The position numbers were made by a program, and so were the translations under genes. Shown one piece after another: positions 22,704-34,177 of a stretch of DNA of 64,000 nucleotides. Origin of the DNA: Tricholomella constricta (Eukaryota; Basidiomycota; Agaricomycetes; Agaricales; Lyophyllaceae); NCBI GenBank assembly GCA_013368375.1, contig JAACJP010000001.1, forward strand, positions 434,001-498,000, read 5' to 3'. Each line of letters starts with the position of its first letter. The stretch's first letter is position 1. Under the pieces are notes generated by a model. It saw nothing but the letters and a program-made list of their open reading frames with translations. It was not told where the DNA came from and searched no databases.

Positions 22704-24120
22704 TCACTCCGGCTCATCTTCGTCGCCCGAGGCACCCCAGTCGACCTCATTATTACCCTCAAGATTTCCTGTCCAACGCTCGCTCCCCTGCGCTTGTCGC
22801 ATCAGCTCCAGCAGAACCGCGGGATCAATCTCCACCTCGTCGTCCGTGTCGCCCAATGCATCCTCATCCACCCCAGCATCCTCATTTTCGTCCTCATCGT
22901 CACTTCCCGTATACCCGCCCAGCAAGGCCAAACTGCTCTGCGGCTTTTGCTCGTCCTCGTCCTCAGTTCCATATCCGCCGAGAAGTCCATCGATCGCCCG
23001 CTTCCCCGCCTTCGCCGTGAGCTTTCTCCGTTTCGGCCTGGGCTCCTCATCCTCAAGCACCTCCGTCACCGCACCCTGTACATCCACCACTGTCCCTTTA
23101 AATTCCTCCCACACCTCAATCGTCGGGAACTCCACGAAGTGCGTGTTCCGTAGAAGCACTGCAAGCGTCTCGGACGGGTCGAGGCGGTAATATGCTGCTC
23201 GCTGCTGGGATATTGGGTAAACTGCAGCTCGCGGGTCCAACTGGGCTGTCATCACAAAGTCTGGAGGTGTAAATGAATTAGGATCGTCGGGGTCTGGCTG
23301 GAGGATGCGTCTAATCCATGCAGGCGCAGCGCCTTCTTTCTTGGATAGCGCGCGCTCGGCGACTTGACGCGTAAGAGTGAGAAGGGAATTGTTGATGGTG
23401 TTTCTGTGTGTCAGTAGCACGTATGGTGGGCCAAGGGGCTGGGAAGAGGGCTTGAGCGGGTCGCGAGGCGGATGGATCTTGAATTCTATCGTCAAAAAAG
23501 CTGTGCGGCTCCTGATAGAAATGCATCGTATTAATTATTATGCCTGTGAACAAGCATCGGAGAACACACTTGGATTCCCAATACGACTGGTTGAGTTTGT
23601 GCCGCTCCATCCCAACGGGGAGCACGTCCATATCAATGTCCCTCGCCTCAAGCTGCATCTTTAGCAAATCGCGCTTCGTATTACCCCCCGTTCTGCCTCT
23701 ACCCCGCCCTCTCCCTCTGCCCCTCACGTCACCGCCTCTCCCCCACCCCCTACTCGCGCCTGCGCCCTGAATCCCATATCCACCCCTCACAATCTCCTTC
23801 CCCCAGTCCCCTACTCGCCGCCCCACCTCCTCAAGGTACACATAGTCGTTCATCATTGTGCCCCACCCGTACTTGTTCATCGGGACATACGCGGCCTTGT
23901 CGCGCTCGCCCGTGCACCCCGTCGCGGCCTTGTGCCCCGTCGAACATAGCAGCGAGCAGGTGCGCGTTGAGCACCGCGGACAGTTGTAGATCGAGTAGCG
24001 GTGGTTGCAGATGCTGCACAGTTGCCGCGCGGGATCGGGCAAGGAGGTGGACGTGGAGGTGGAGGCGGACGTGCTAGCTTCGGGCTGGATAGAATCTTGG
24101 GGCGCGAAAATGTCCGCCAT
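22704..24120 (-). CDS. BCD1: Box C/D snoRNA assembly protein Bcd1 (HIT zinc finger)
   Basis: Nuclear factor needed for assembly of box C/D small nucleolar RNPs, which guide rRNA 2'-O-methylation. Exons 24120-23570 and 23511-22704; 452 residues. A zf-HIT finger lies near residues 30-70: CSICNHRYSIYNCPRC, then further Cys/His (CSLLC, H, C) ending GCTGERDKAAYVP, followed by the family motif NDYVYLEEVGR. A Gly/Arg-rich segment (GRGRGRGRTGG) is in the middle. After the splice the conserved region TIEFKIHPPRDP and PPDFVMTAQLDPR is typical of Bcd1. The C-terminal about 120 residues are highly acidic. The ATG at 24120 was chosen because the longer open frame starts with TTG. Stops of BCD1 and MED18 are 35 bases apart. 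Confidence 0.92.
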
Positions 24121-24544
24121 GAAGGTGGATTTGTGAATTCGAAAGGCCGATTTTTCCTCCGTTGCGTCACGTGAACTCAAAATTTAGGACGCGCTGGTCA
24201 CGACACCTCAACGTTCAACGATGATCATGTTTCTCTCATGAATCCGCTGAATACGAGACCGTCCGTGGCCTAAACTGATTCAATCGAAGGAGAACTTCTA
24301 TATATAATACACAGTATAGTATTTGAGTTTTTGTCTCCAAATTCCAAGCAGACGTCCACAAGCATCTTTAATATTTCGGAAACGTGGAAGCAGATGGAAT
24401 AGTACACAGGGCTACGTAAGTAAGTAGTCTACATGAAGTCAGGTGCAGATGGTTTTAGCTTGACAGATACAGAATGCGAGGGTCTAGTAGTGAGACGACC
24501 ATGGGTCATTAATAGCGCCATCTCCTTTAGAAGATGACGGACGA
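24121..24544. other. BCD1 upstream region and DRE2 3' flank
   Basis: About 420 bases between two minus-strand genes. It is AT-rich in the middle (around 24300-24340). It should hold the DRE2 3' end and the BCD1 promoter; nothing else seen. Confidence 0.4.
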
Positions 24545-25599
24545 TCAGATGTCGTCCATACCGAAGTCTATCTCGACTTTCTCTCCTGGCTTAAATGCAG
24601 GAAGACCTGTAACGACGTAAGCCCAAGAGCATCATGACCACTAGGCAAGGGCACACACCAATGTAAGGACACCCCGCGCACCGGAATGCGTCCCCGAGGA
24701 AGCAGCTTCCGCAACTACTCGTCGCCTTCGGGGCCGCATTCGCCGCCTGAATCAACCGCTCCCTCTCATCCTGTGAGATTGCCTTCGCCTCCCCGTCTAT
24801 CGACCCATCCAGGAACACGACCTTACTTGCCTTGCGCTCCTCATCCTCGAGGTCCGCAAGCCCACACGAGCAGCCCTTGCACGCCTTCTTCCGCCGCGAC
24901 GCCGAAGGGTTCACAGGCTCGCACGTCGGCACGGGACGCGCCTTATCCGCAGGCGTAAGAAGAGCCTCGGCATCAATTTTGGGTGTCGCGGGCGAGCTGA
25001 GGGACCACAGTGCCTTCTTCGTTGCGGGGTCCGTCTTTTTGCGGTTCAGGAGCGGCACAGCGGCGGCCTTTAGGGAGAGAGAGGCCGTAAGTGAGTGTGC
25101 TGGCTTCTGCGCGGTAATGGACCCCTCATCCGGCAGGGTGGAGAGCACTTGGAAGCCCGTTAGCGTGAGCTCTGTGGGAAGGGTCTGGATTGTGGTGGAG
25201 AGATTGAGGAGATGCAATGTGCCCAAGGGGATAAGGCCTGTGAGCAGTTGGGAAAGAAGAGGCGTAAGATGGGGCGTAAGGCTTTGGTAATCAGAGGGTG
25301 CAAGGGTAATATGGACGGAGGAGTAGGAGCCTGGGCTTAACGTGGTCGCTTGAGATCGAAAGATTATGAGACAGTCCCCAGAACATCGTTGTCAGGGCCA
25401 ACGTACCTCCGTCCACCAATCTATCGAGTAGTAGCCTGTCCACCTGACGAGTTTCTTCCAATTGCGAAATGAGTGATTGGTACTTGCCATCCCCAGCTGT
25501 GGATAATGAGCCGATCGCCAGTGCAGATCCTTTGGATGGAACTGCCACTGATGGGGAGTGCAAATCCACAGAAGATACAGCGACAGCTGTCGGTGACAT
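24545..25599 (-). CDS. DRE2: Fe-S cluster assembly protein Dre2 (anamorsin/CIAPIN1)
   Basis: Electron carrier of the cytosolic iron-sulfur protein assembly pathway; with Tah18 it passes electrons from NADPH to the machinery. Exons 25599-25407, 25330-24659 and 24606-24545; 308 residues. The N-terminal SAM-methyltransferase-like domain includes GSALAIGSLSTAGDGKYQSL and LLDRLVDGGSYSSVHITLAP. The C-terminal CIAPIN1 part carries both iron-binding motifs: a C-x8-C-x2-C-x-C-like cluster around KACKGCSCGLADLEDEER (preceded by TCEP), and the twin C-x2-C motifs SCGSCFLGDAFRCAGCPY. The protein ends PAFKPGEKVEIDFGMDDI, the conserved anamorsin tail encoded by the small last exon. All ligands appear intact. 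Confidence 0.96.
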
Positions 25600-26001
25600 G
25601 ACCCACGATAATAAGAGTTTTGAAGGAGTGTTTAGCTAAAGTTGCTGAGGAAGGGTGCAGAACATTATATCGTTGGTCGGCAATTCGCCGGTGCTGAGCA
25701 AGCCAGCTTTTCTCACGATGACTCCGCTGCAAATTCTCGGCCGCATCGGATAATCGGAACGCTAAGTATTGTATGGCTCCCTCGAGAACAAGGCGTTTTG
25801 ACCCGAGAGTCGCTCGCCGAAAGGAGTAGAGAGGAACAAGCGTGTGTTCACGGCTCCGCTTAGATAACAAATAAAGTTATACCTCGAACGGATCTAGTAT
25901 TAGAGTTTACAGCGAAAGTGGTACAAGCTGTTCATAGTCGTAACGGATGGTGAGGCGAATGTATGTAAAGTTATTCGATAGCGTGCGCAGTGGACTCTTT
26001 A
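25600..26001. promoter_or_regulatory. DRE2 upstream region and 3' flank of forkhead gene
   Basis: About 400 bases between two minus-strand genes; expected to contain the DRE2 promoter and the 3' untranslated region of the second forkhead gene. Open frames here lack conserved motifs. Confidence 0.4.
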
Positions 26002-27333
26002 CTACTGCTGCGGCTGCGCCTGTTGTTGTTGTTGCTGCTGCTGCTGTTGCCCTACATCTGCTGGATTGGGCTGCGGGGGCGCCATATGTGGTGGAATGCC
26101 GTGCATAAGTGCCTCTGGGTTCATGGGGGGAGGCATCAACGCTCCCCGCACGCGGAAGAGCATCATCCTGTACCACTCCGGATCCACGCCAGCCTTTTCT
26201 TGCTCTGCTGTCACCTGTTGAAGGTGACCAATCTCCTTCAGCCATGCCAGGCGCCAGTTGACGTTGCCATGCTCGTCCAGCTCAAGGCCTTCCTCCATGT
26301 TGATCGGCATAGGCGGAACAGGAGGCGGGAAGCGCATGCCACCCATCATTTGAAAATTGGGGTCGAAACTGTGGTGGTGATTAGCTGTGTTACAGCAACG
26401 TGAAACGCGTGTGCTACTCACGGGTAGGGAGGAGGATAGGGGACTTGCCTGCTGGGACCAGCATCTTCGGGATGCATGGGCTGCACAAACTGCCCATGGG
26501 GGTCATCGAATGAGCCATCTCCTGGATTGTATTCGACGTCGGCTTCTTCTGAAGCTCGCTTCGCGCCTTTTGATTTCTTCTTGCGAATGCGGTGGACGCC
26601 TGTACGAGGATCTACGTTTTCGTTAACGGTCCAGTACGAGCCCTTTCCACGGTCGGTGAGAGGCCGGGGGACCTTCTCGAAACATGGGTTGAGCGATAGG
26701 TTGTGACGGACGGAGTTCTGTGAGAGATTCCATCAGCAACGGAGGCGTACAGATAGGCGTTTTGGGTGAGACTGTAAACTCTCCACAACAAATAGGGACA
26801 GTCAAACAACAACAGCGCGAACGCGACCGCGTTTCCGCAGTTTGGACTGGCCTGTTGTGGCGCAATATAAGAATGCAATATACTCACTTTCCATCCGTTG
26901 GGGGCAGTTCTGAAGTAAGGGAACTGAAAACAAAGGGGAAAACAGAAATGTCTTAAATGATCAAAGATCTTTAACGAGGCGATGTGCCAACATACTCGAG
27001 ACTCGATGGCATAATAGATATCTTCCAATAGCAGCTTCTGATTTGGAGATCCCTTGATGGCGTAGCTGAAACCAGATGAGCATGCGCGACGACAAGCAGA
27101 TCCAGCATGTCCCGTAATTTGGGGCAAAGGGATCAAAGTTTATAGACGTACCGGATAAGAGTTGAGTAGGGATAAAATGGCTTGCTACCTGGCGGTCCGT
27201 CTCGCAGGGAGTCGAGGTTGATGGGCAACCCGCCCGTTAAATCGTTCTCTTGCGGATAGTACGAATTGCCAGACATATCTTGGCCGTCAGGCATCATTTG
27301 CGGCATGCCCTGTGGCGGTGGTTGTTGAGACAT
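26002..27333 (-). CDS. Forkhead transcription factor without FHA domain
   Basis: Nuclear DNA-binding regulator. Five exons, 27333-27152, 27065-26996, 26923-26888, 26717-26422 and 26368-26002; 316 residues. The forkhead domain lies at about residues 50-140 and is spread over four exons: [40 protein letters not shown], then the recognition helix [18 protein letters not shown] and the wing segment [19 protein letters not shown], followed by basic RIRKKK. Downstream is a proline/methionine-rich region ([20 protein letters not shown]) and a glutamine tract near the C-terminus. The domain is canonical and complete. There is no FHA domain, so it belongs to the simple fungal Fox proteins; which orthologue group (for example S. 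pombe Sep1/Mei4 relatives) I cannot say. Confidence 0.93.
26021..26050 (-). repeat. CAG/CAA triplet tract encoding polyglutamine
   Basis: Ten consecutive CAA/CAG codons in the last exon of the forkhead gene near its C-terminus. Mixed CAA and CAG codons. Such tracts vary in length between strains. Confidence 0.9.
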
Positions 27334-28694
27334 ATCGGAGGCCTGGCGAAGTCGAAAGTTGTGTTGTTGAGGTGATGGTGGTCGGGAGCAGGGGGAAAAC
27401 GAACCAGAATCAATGGGCTTATGTCAGAGACGTGGGAATTCCCCGACGCTGCGCACGGACCTCCCTACTGCCCAGAAAACCCCTAAATTGTGCCTCCTCG
27501 CTGTGCAACATACTGACGGGACACGGACGAATCGACGACGCGGAGGAGGAGGAGGAACGGAGTTAGTGTGTCTGCAGCCACTAGGTTCAACATACCCCGA
27601 CAGCGTCCAAATTGTGGAAGACAGGATAAAACACCGTCCAAAGTCTGCACACACAAACAAAAAGCCACCCCCACATTTCCTTTCCCTCAGAAGTCCCCAT
27701 ATCGATAGCAAATCCGTTGTATCATCAGCTAAAACCTTGAATTCCTGAAGCCTTATTCCTGTGTTTAGTGTTCATCCTCGTCCGGTGTCCGATAGTTCAG
27801 GAAATCAAGGCCACCTCAGTGATTGATAATGACTTCACCCGTTCTTCTGTGTTCTTGCACGATGAGTTAGCGCAACTTTGAGCCCACTCCAGATGCGCCC
27901 TTCGAACAAGTCGTGACGAGATCGATCTCGCGGCCATTGGCATGGCCTGCCTCTTGCTCTTTCGGCGAAGTCGGACATCGGCACCTGAATCCGGTCCTCT
28001 ATTTATCACAAATTTCTGAGCCTATCCTCCGCTTCCCTTATGCCTAGGCTCGTCGCCGATCTTCGGAAAATCAAAAACGTGCCACGTTGAAATCCTGATG
28101 AAACTAGAGACTCTCTTGGGATCCACGACTGGTGAAGGTCCATTTTGACTGCCACCCACATCGAATATCTTACCTAGTACCTTCACCTTGCGAACCTGCC
28201 CAGCTTTTTCAGTAGAAATTGGCCCTAAACAGTCAATTTCACTTCTTCAACGACCCTGCGCCGACGTATCTGGTCTCAGCTCATCCCAAGGGGTTTGATC
28301 CTCAGTCTTTCATACTTCTGCTTCCATAATATTCTGGCCCGCTCTCACATTTCGTGGTCGTAATGCATTCCAGAGTGGGGCGCAAATGAAGACCAATTTA
28401 TACTCTGAATGGGGACCTCAGCTTTATCGCCGCTGATCAAGTTACAAAAGCGGGTACCATTCTGCCCCATTTAAGGAATCGTTTACGCGGTGACACTAAT
28501 CTCATTGTTGCCATTTCCCCAGAGGTCAAGCGTCGTGTGACATTACTCTCCAAACGTCACCGCTGATGGGAGAAAAGCCTCATTCCAGCACAATTTCGCC
28601 AGCAGTGCATATTTAAGTATGTGCACACAATAGCACCACCGCGCGGGTTCTGGGACCTCTCTATGCCTTCCACTCTTTGTTGATTCCGTTACCA
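27334..28694. promoter_or_regulatory. 1.36 kb divergent intergenic region
   Basis: Between the starts of the forkhead gene (minus) and the DUF6533 gene (plus). It is long for this gene-dense window, as is common upstream of transcription-factor genes. Only short motif-free open frames; no tRNA-like structure or repeat recognised. Confidence 0.4.
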
Positions 28695-30498
28695 ATGACC
28701 GCCATCACCCTCTCGGAAGCGCAGCGCCCGGCGTTCGTGGCCCAGGTCATAAGGATCTGTCAATGTGCGTCACAACCCAATGCTCTCCAGCGCCTTTCTA
28801 ATCATCTCCACAGTGGTTCCTACTGTCGTTGCTCTTTATGACCATCGTGAGTTTCAACTTAGCCGCAGGTTCGATAATTACCTACTCAATTTCCGCCAGT
28901 GATCACTCTGGACCGAGAGGCAAGGCGTCGCCTATTTCTTACTCACCCTCACCTAAACTTGCTGCTCGCTTTCACCGATCGCAGGTAGAACTCGTATGGG
29001 TGAGTTAGATTCTAACTCTGAATTGCAAACGCTGATCGTCGGCGCCCTTCAGAATAAGCCATGGACCTTCGCCAAAGTCCTCTTCTTGTGGGCAAGCACC
29101 ATAATTTATCTACGGTTGACGATCCATGCTCAAAGTTTCTTTCCATCTTCTAGAACAGATATCTCAGTAGTCTATTCTTACTGTACGTTCCTGCGCCAAA
29201 TATTCGTCCGTTCAAATATCAAGTTCGAGCTCTTCGTACAGCGCCTCGGCACTGCGTACGTCCCATACTTTTTACAATGCCGGCAACTCCGTTAACTCAT
29301 AGAGAAAACAGTCTTCTTCGCGAAGCCTTCATCTGATGAGGTGACATTTCTGTCCATCATTTAGTTGCGGGAGATATGTTTACACATTTGACTGGCAGTT
29401 GTACGTGTATTTTTTATCTTTCAAGTTCAGCTAGTTATGTGAACGCCCGGTCTTCATCAGTTGTAAGCTTTTTTTGATCACAGTGGACAAATAGTCACGC
29501 TAACACGCCCTCGTGAACAACCAGGCAGGGATTGGTTTATCGTTCAGGGATGGTGTATGGCAGTCCTCATCTGGTCTATGCAGTGTACGTTATATCCTTG
29601 CTCCGATGGCCCACTGGCATCCCCAATTTACTTGTTCCACGAAGCCGTCATGCTCTTTCGCACGTTCGCCATTTACCAACAGCGGCAAAACATAATCATT
29701 GCTTGCCTGCTATTCTACGTCGCTCAAATTGCGTCCACGTCCGTGATATTGGCCGCGTCGCAACCTGTTCTCGACGGTACGTACATCAAAGTGTTCTCGC
29801 GGTTCATGCACTGACAGAGTGTCTTCACGTAGCACGCCGGGAATTCTTCCCTGGGGCGTTTATATGTACGCCACAGCATGTTCCGGACTATTATCGCGCA
29901 GTGTGGATCCCAGCGATTGCATTTGACTGTGGCCTCTGCGCGCTATCTCTCTGGGCCTGCCTCCGACATGCCAGACATCTCCGTGGTGTGCTGACAGCCA
30001 GAAGTCAGATGTGGGATGTTCTATTAACGGACACATTTTTATATTTCTCCGTGTAAGTCTTCCACATTTGACCATAGGGGCTCGTCTGTGTAGCGTCCTG
30101 ATTTTAGGATTCTTTGATTCAGAACATTGACGACGTCCATAGCCAACTCCGTGGTGTGGTTCATTTTTTCTGTGAGTATTGCCATGTCATGTTTGTGTGG
30201 CAAGAACTTATCTTCGTTATATTGACAGCCAGAATGGCTAAGGCTTCTCCAGGGGTTTCATATTGCGGCAACTTGCGTTATGGGCGTCAGAATGGTTCTG
30301 AGTCTCCGAAGAGCGTACTACGTCTACTCACCCGGCGACTTGGGCAGTTCCGACTTCACTTCAAGAACAGTTCACGGGCATCACATAATACCCTTGCGAG
30401 AAATCCGCTTAAACGTGGACGCTGAGCGGCGAAACCCACAGAGCCTAGAACTTCCCTCCAATCTCACTCCCCTGGAACGAACTATCAGTCTCAGATAA
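28695..30498 (+). CDS. DUF6533-type integral membrane protein
   Basis: Multi-pass membrane protein of a large basidiomycete family; function unknown. Resolved exons: 28695-28764, 28814-28846, 28900-28919, 28985-28999, 29053-29091, 29154-29182, 29365-29400, then 29484-29584 (or 29529-29584), 29645-29776, 29833-30052, 30123-30171, 30229-30498; about 337 residues. The family signature YDHLITLDREVELVWNKPWT plus FAKVLFLWNRYL is spread over five small exons. Later segments are hydrophobic helices: WFIVQGWCMAVLIWSMQ with the motif LFRTFAIYQQRQ, CLLFYVAQIASTSVILAAS, and TTSIANSVVWFIFS, followed by ATCVMGVRMVLSLRRAYY. The C-terminal tail is cytosolic-type and charged. Introns 28920-28984 and 29092-29153 start with GC. 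Exons between 29183 and 29528 are not fully certain; an extra small exon there is possible. Confidence 0.85.
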
Positions 30499-30679
30499 CA
30501 TCGACAAACTACCCAGACGTCACGCAGGACACTTCTCATGGATAATTCACGCGTAATTGCAGACCCTGAGGTCGAGATAATAGCATAGCATTGTTAATAA
30601 TAACGAGGGAATATTCAGCAGACATATGGACGTCAAATATTCAGCGCAAAATATATGACATGTATAATGTGGCAAAAAG

Positions 30680-33600
30680 TCATAGAAACGGTGTCTGGGC
30701 ACAACCGTCCAAGAAGCGCTCCAAGGACGTGAAGTCTTCATCAGCACAAAGGATCTCGATCCCAGGAAAGTGCCCAGGATAAACGGTAACTTCCTTCTGC
30801 CAGATAGGATCAGCGTTACTCTGAACGTCGAACAAATCTGACATGGAGGGTTGGGGTTGGGCCATGGTTTCAGTCGCCTTTGGTAGATATTGATCGATCG
30901 GAATGGTCGGCACAGGTCCAGATGAGTGATCGAATCCCCGGTGGATTGTAGCACGAGTACGTCGGCGAACAGCGTCGAGGTGTTCAACACCTTTCATCGC
31001 AAGGTTGCTTGATGCCCCTATGTCTCGTAGAAGATTCTGGGCCATCGCTATCCATTCTTCCAATTCTTCGTTTTGATTGGAAGTCGGATCACGAATGATA
31101 GCTACAGCGAACGTCACTGTAAAATGGAGTTGAAGTGATTATTTGACCCAGGATACAGCACGGACTAACATGCAGCATCAAATATCCGCGCCGTGGTATC
31201 GACCCAGGACAACTGGCCTCGGTCAATTTGGTTCTGTACAATGAGCTGCCAAGTTAAAAGTCGTTTGCTGAACTTAAACGTCAACCAAAAAATCAATGTT
31301 CTTGAGCTACGAAGATGTACCTGAACGTTAGAGATACATATCTTGCATGAGCCTGAAAATTTGATAGTTCCCCATTTTCTCCCTTGGAAGGGTCTCCGAC
31401 AACGGGAAGAAGTAAAAATGGTCGCTGACATTTCGAGTAAGCACGGAATGTAGACAATTACGTCAAACCACACCAGAAGCATCGCGCGAGCGTGATATCT
31501 TTGGAGCGTCAAAACACGATTCTGAAACGTGTAACCCTTTAGTCAGAGTTTTATGACAACGAGATGGCTCACTTGGAAGAGAATATATGGTCTCTCTATA
31601 GCTTCATGCAAAGTTTGCGGACGAAAGGACGGTGGGAGTTCAAGCTCGAGTTGTTGAATTTGGCCTTCAAGGGCAAAGAGGTCAATGTACGATGGCCGAC
31701 GGGCCGCGAAGCAAGTATCCCAGATTTTTCCAGTCAACTTTGCCCACTGGATTTGGAGTATCTGGAAAGCTGGATAATATATGTCAGGCTAATTATAGGG
31801 CTGTGGAAGGTTAGCCCGACGTGCTAGTTTCAGTGGAGTGGCTCAGAGGTTTGTTCTGAATACCATCCCATCCCCCTAAGTCAGCTTGATCGAAGTTGAG
31901 CGGCATTTCCACGTCGCAATGCTGAAATACGTGAATAAAGGTAATGCAAGTGACTCGTCGACATACCTGCTCGTGTATAATGTACGGCCGATGATACACC
32001 ACAGAGAGGTACCTACCACGCAATGTGACTAAGGATGATAATATAATAAAAGGCTTCCGGAGATATCTCACCTATCCAGGTTGAACAATGTCCCTTTGAA
32101 AAGTCGTCAAGATGGGATACTTTCATCAAGGCATAGTACTTACACCAGGCCCGACGCCTGATCTCCGCTTGCACTGGATCTGGCTTCCAAGGAAGGTATA
32201 CATCAAGATGCATTGACACTATGCCAAGTATCAATAAATCCGACACTCATGCTCGTAAAGGATAAACCCACTTGCTTGAGCCATGCGTATCGACATCGCT
32301 GGAGGTCGTAACCTGACAGTCAGTCATTTCCTTCATAAATAAAGGTGTACACTACACACCCGACGAATGATAGCAACCTATAAGATTTCCATCATTCTCA
32401 AAGGCAAGATCAGTCCGAATAGTCATAAAAATGGGGATTCTATTACCAGCTGATAAACGGACAATAACATCAAAGCTTGTACTCGTTCAAGGGAGGGAGA
32501 AATCGGATCGTTGTTAAGTAAGACGGATCGAGCGAATTCCAACAGGCGTTGCTTTAAGACACCTCGACCCGGTCCGTATTCGTAAAATAAGCCTGGCTAA
32601 AAATTTCGACAATGAGACGGAGAGACATTAAAGAAAGAAGTAATTCATACATCGGCAGAGCTGGCCGGAAGAAATTGTAGCGATGATGCACATACAATGG
32701 CCAAAAGACCCAAGAAATCCAGAGGAGGCGCTTGAGCACCAGAAGAGAATGTGACGTAGCACGCGTCGAAGATAGGCTTGTGTATGATTGGCCATAACCA
32801 CGGTATCGATGATTGTTCAAAGAAATGGTATAGTAGATGTCCAGTGATAGCATGATTTGGAAAGTGAGTCCGAAGGTTCGCCAATGGGGTGGGATCTGAT
32901 ACCGGCTGTTGGCCAGCCCGAATCTCAAAAAAGAAGAGTGAACGTTAGATTACGTGAAAGATGAACGAATTGAGTACCTGGTGTATGATTTCTGACATCG
33001 GACCTGTTGTGGTAACAGACCCAGGTATTGATTGTTGAGAAAGCTGATCCAGAGCAGAAGCAGCTACCTGCACGGCCTGGTCGGACATAAAATTGCGGTT
33101 CACACCTGTACCTGAACCGGCGACCACACTGCTTGCTTGTACCAGTTGCAATAAAGCCTCCAAACCAGCAAGGGCTGTAGGCTCTATGTCTCTCAGAGTA
33201 CTTGAGACGACACTTGTGATTTGACTTTGACTTGGCGATCCAGAGCCCTCCAGGGAAGTGTCGATTTTACTGATAGTTGAAGCAAACATGCTTCGTCAGG
33301 TAGACCTCAAGGGAAAAGCGCGCCTCCACACCTGATCTTCGGCGCCTTATACGCATTTTGGTCATAGTACACACATTCATCTTTTGTCCCTCGCGATACA
33401 CTGTCGGTTGGTTACATGGAAGTTGTGGAAGGTTGTGCTGATGATACTCACCACCTGGAGCAAGGTTGGACCCGATCGCACTGTATCTCGGTCAGAATGA
33501 AGGGAGTAGTTGGGCGGAATTCAGGAGGACTAAACTTGTTGCTTGCGCTCATGACACACTTTGTTTGTTAAGTCCGACATCAGTTCGGTGAATAACTGGG

Positions 33601-33835
33601 AGTCGTTCATGATCAAGCACTCACGTCGACAGCTCCTGCGGCCAGGGTTTTAGTTGACGTTCAAAGGAACAGCGCGTGTCACGAACAAAATTGCCCTGTT
33701 TCTTTTCCGCTTCTGACTCGTTGTTTTTGCAGCGACAGAGCCATCGACGGCGTTTGCAGGAACATTTGAAGTTGAAGCCGACGCAATTGCCGATAACGCA
33801 TGCCCTGCCAAAAGAGACGAGGAATTTATATTCAT
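30680..33835 (-). CDS. Zn2Cys6 fungal-specific transcription factor
   Basis: Nuclear regulator with an N-terminal Zn(II)2Cys6 cluster and the fungal_trans domain; target genes unknown. First six exon starts: 33835-33687, 33635-33625, 33558-33536, 33480-33452, 33400-33332, then 33290 onward. The joined cluster has spacing C-x2-C-x6-C-x5-C-x2-C-x8-C and a basic lead-in (KRKRNR). After a Ser/Gln-rich linker, the regulatory domain shows GHLLYHFFEQSSIPWLWPII, PIFDACYVTF, SPSLERVQALMLLSVYQL, MSIRMAQAMSMHLDVYLPW and IRRRAWCKYYALM, then RPYIIHEQ and DVEMPLNFDQADLGGWDG. The C-terminus (31117-30680) ends LDGCAQTPFL. Around 31800-32100 the exact exon borders are unsettled. The start at 33835 is the first ATG in the reading frame of the cluster; the longer frame upstream has no support. 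Confidence 0.85.
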
Positions 33836-34177
33836 AGGTCTTTCGCGCCTATGCTCCTTCTGGTACATGCGCGGTCTGATATGTGAAGGCGGAGGCCCGC
33901 GAGTGAAGCGGAATTGAAAGTGAAAGAACAAAATCGAGTCTCGATGCTGACCAAATTGCCTTATGTATATACGCCTCAAAGCAGGTCAAAATTTTTCACG
34001 AGGAACACGATTGTGTAAACAAGACCATTTGTCTTTTCCAATCTATAATAAGTATGTGTACTTCGAATAACGTTGCCACCAGCGATGAACAAGCCCATAC
34101 ATAGATCAAGCCAATTCTGACTTCAAATCCTGAAAGTGCATGGAGTTGAGTTACACGTCCTGGAAAGAGATTACGAC
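33836..34177. other. Promoter of Zn2Cys6 gene and FAR11 3' flank
   Basis: About 340 bases between two minus-strand genes. A splice-like GTAAGT lies at the FAR11 stop, so a further tiny terminal exon near 34127 is conceivable. Nothing else seen. Confidence 0.35.

Noticed and set aside
26021..26050. Triplet repeat considered as a microsatellite outside genes.
   Set aside because: It lies inside the last coding exon of the forkhead gene and codes for glutamine, so it is reported as a coding repeat.
29183..29364. A 14-nt exon CGCCTCGGCACTGC between acceptor ACAG and donor GTACGT in the DUF6533 gene.
   Set aside because: Including it puts the next exon out of the frame needed for the CGRYVYTFDWQ segment; left unresolved rather than added.
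33650..33979. Longer N-terminus for the Zn2Cys6 factor starting at 33979.
   Set aside because: The ATG at 33835 gives the normal short lead into the zinc cluster; the extension looks like leader sequence.
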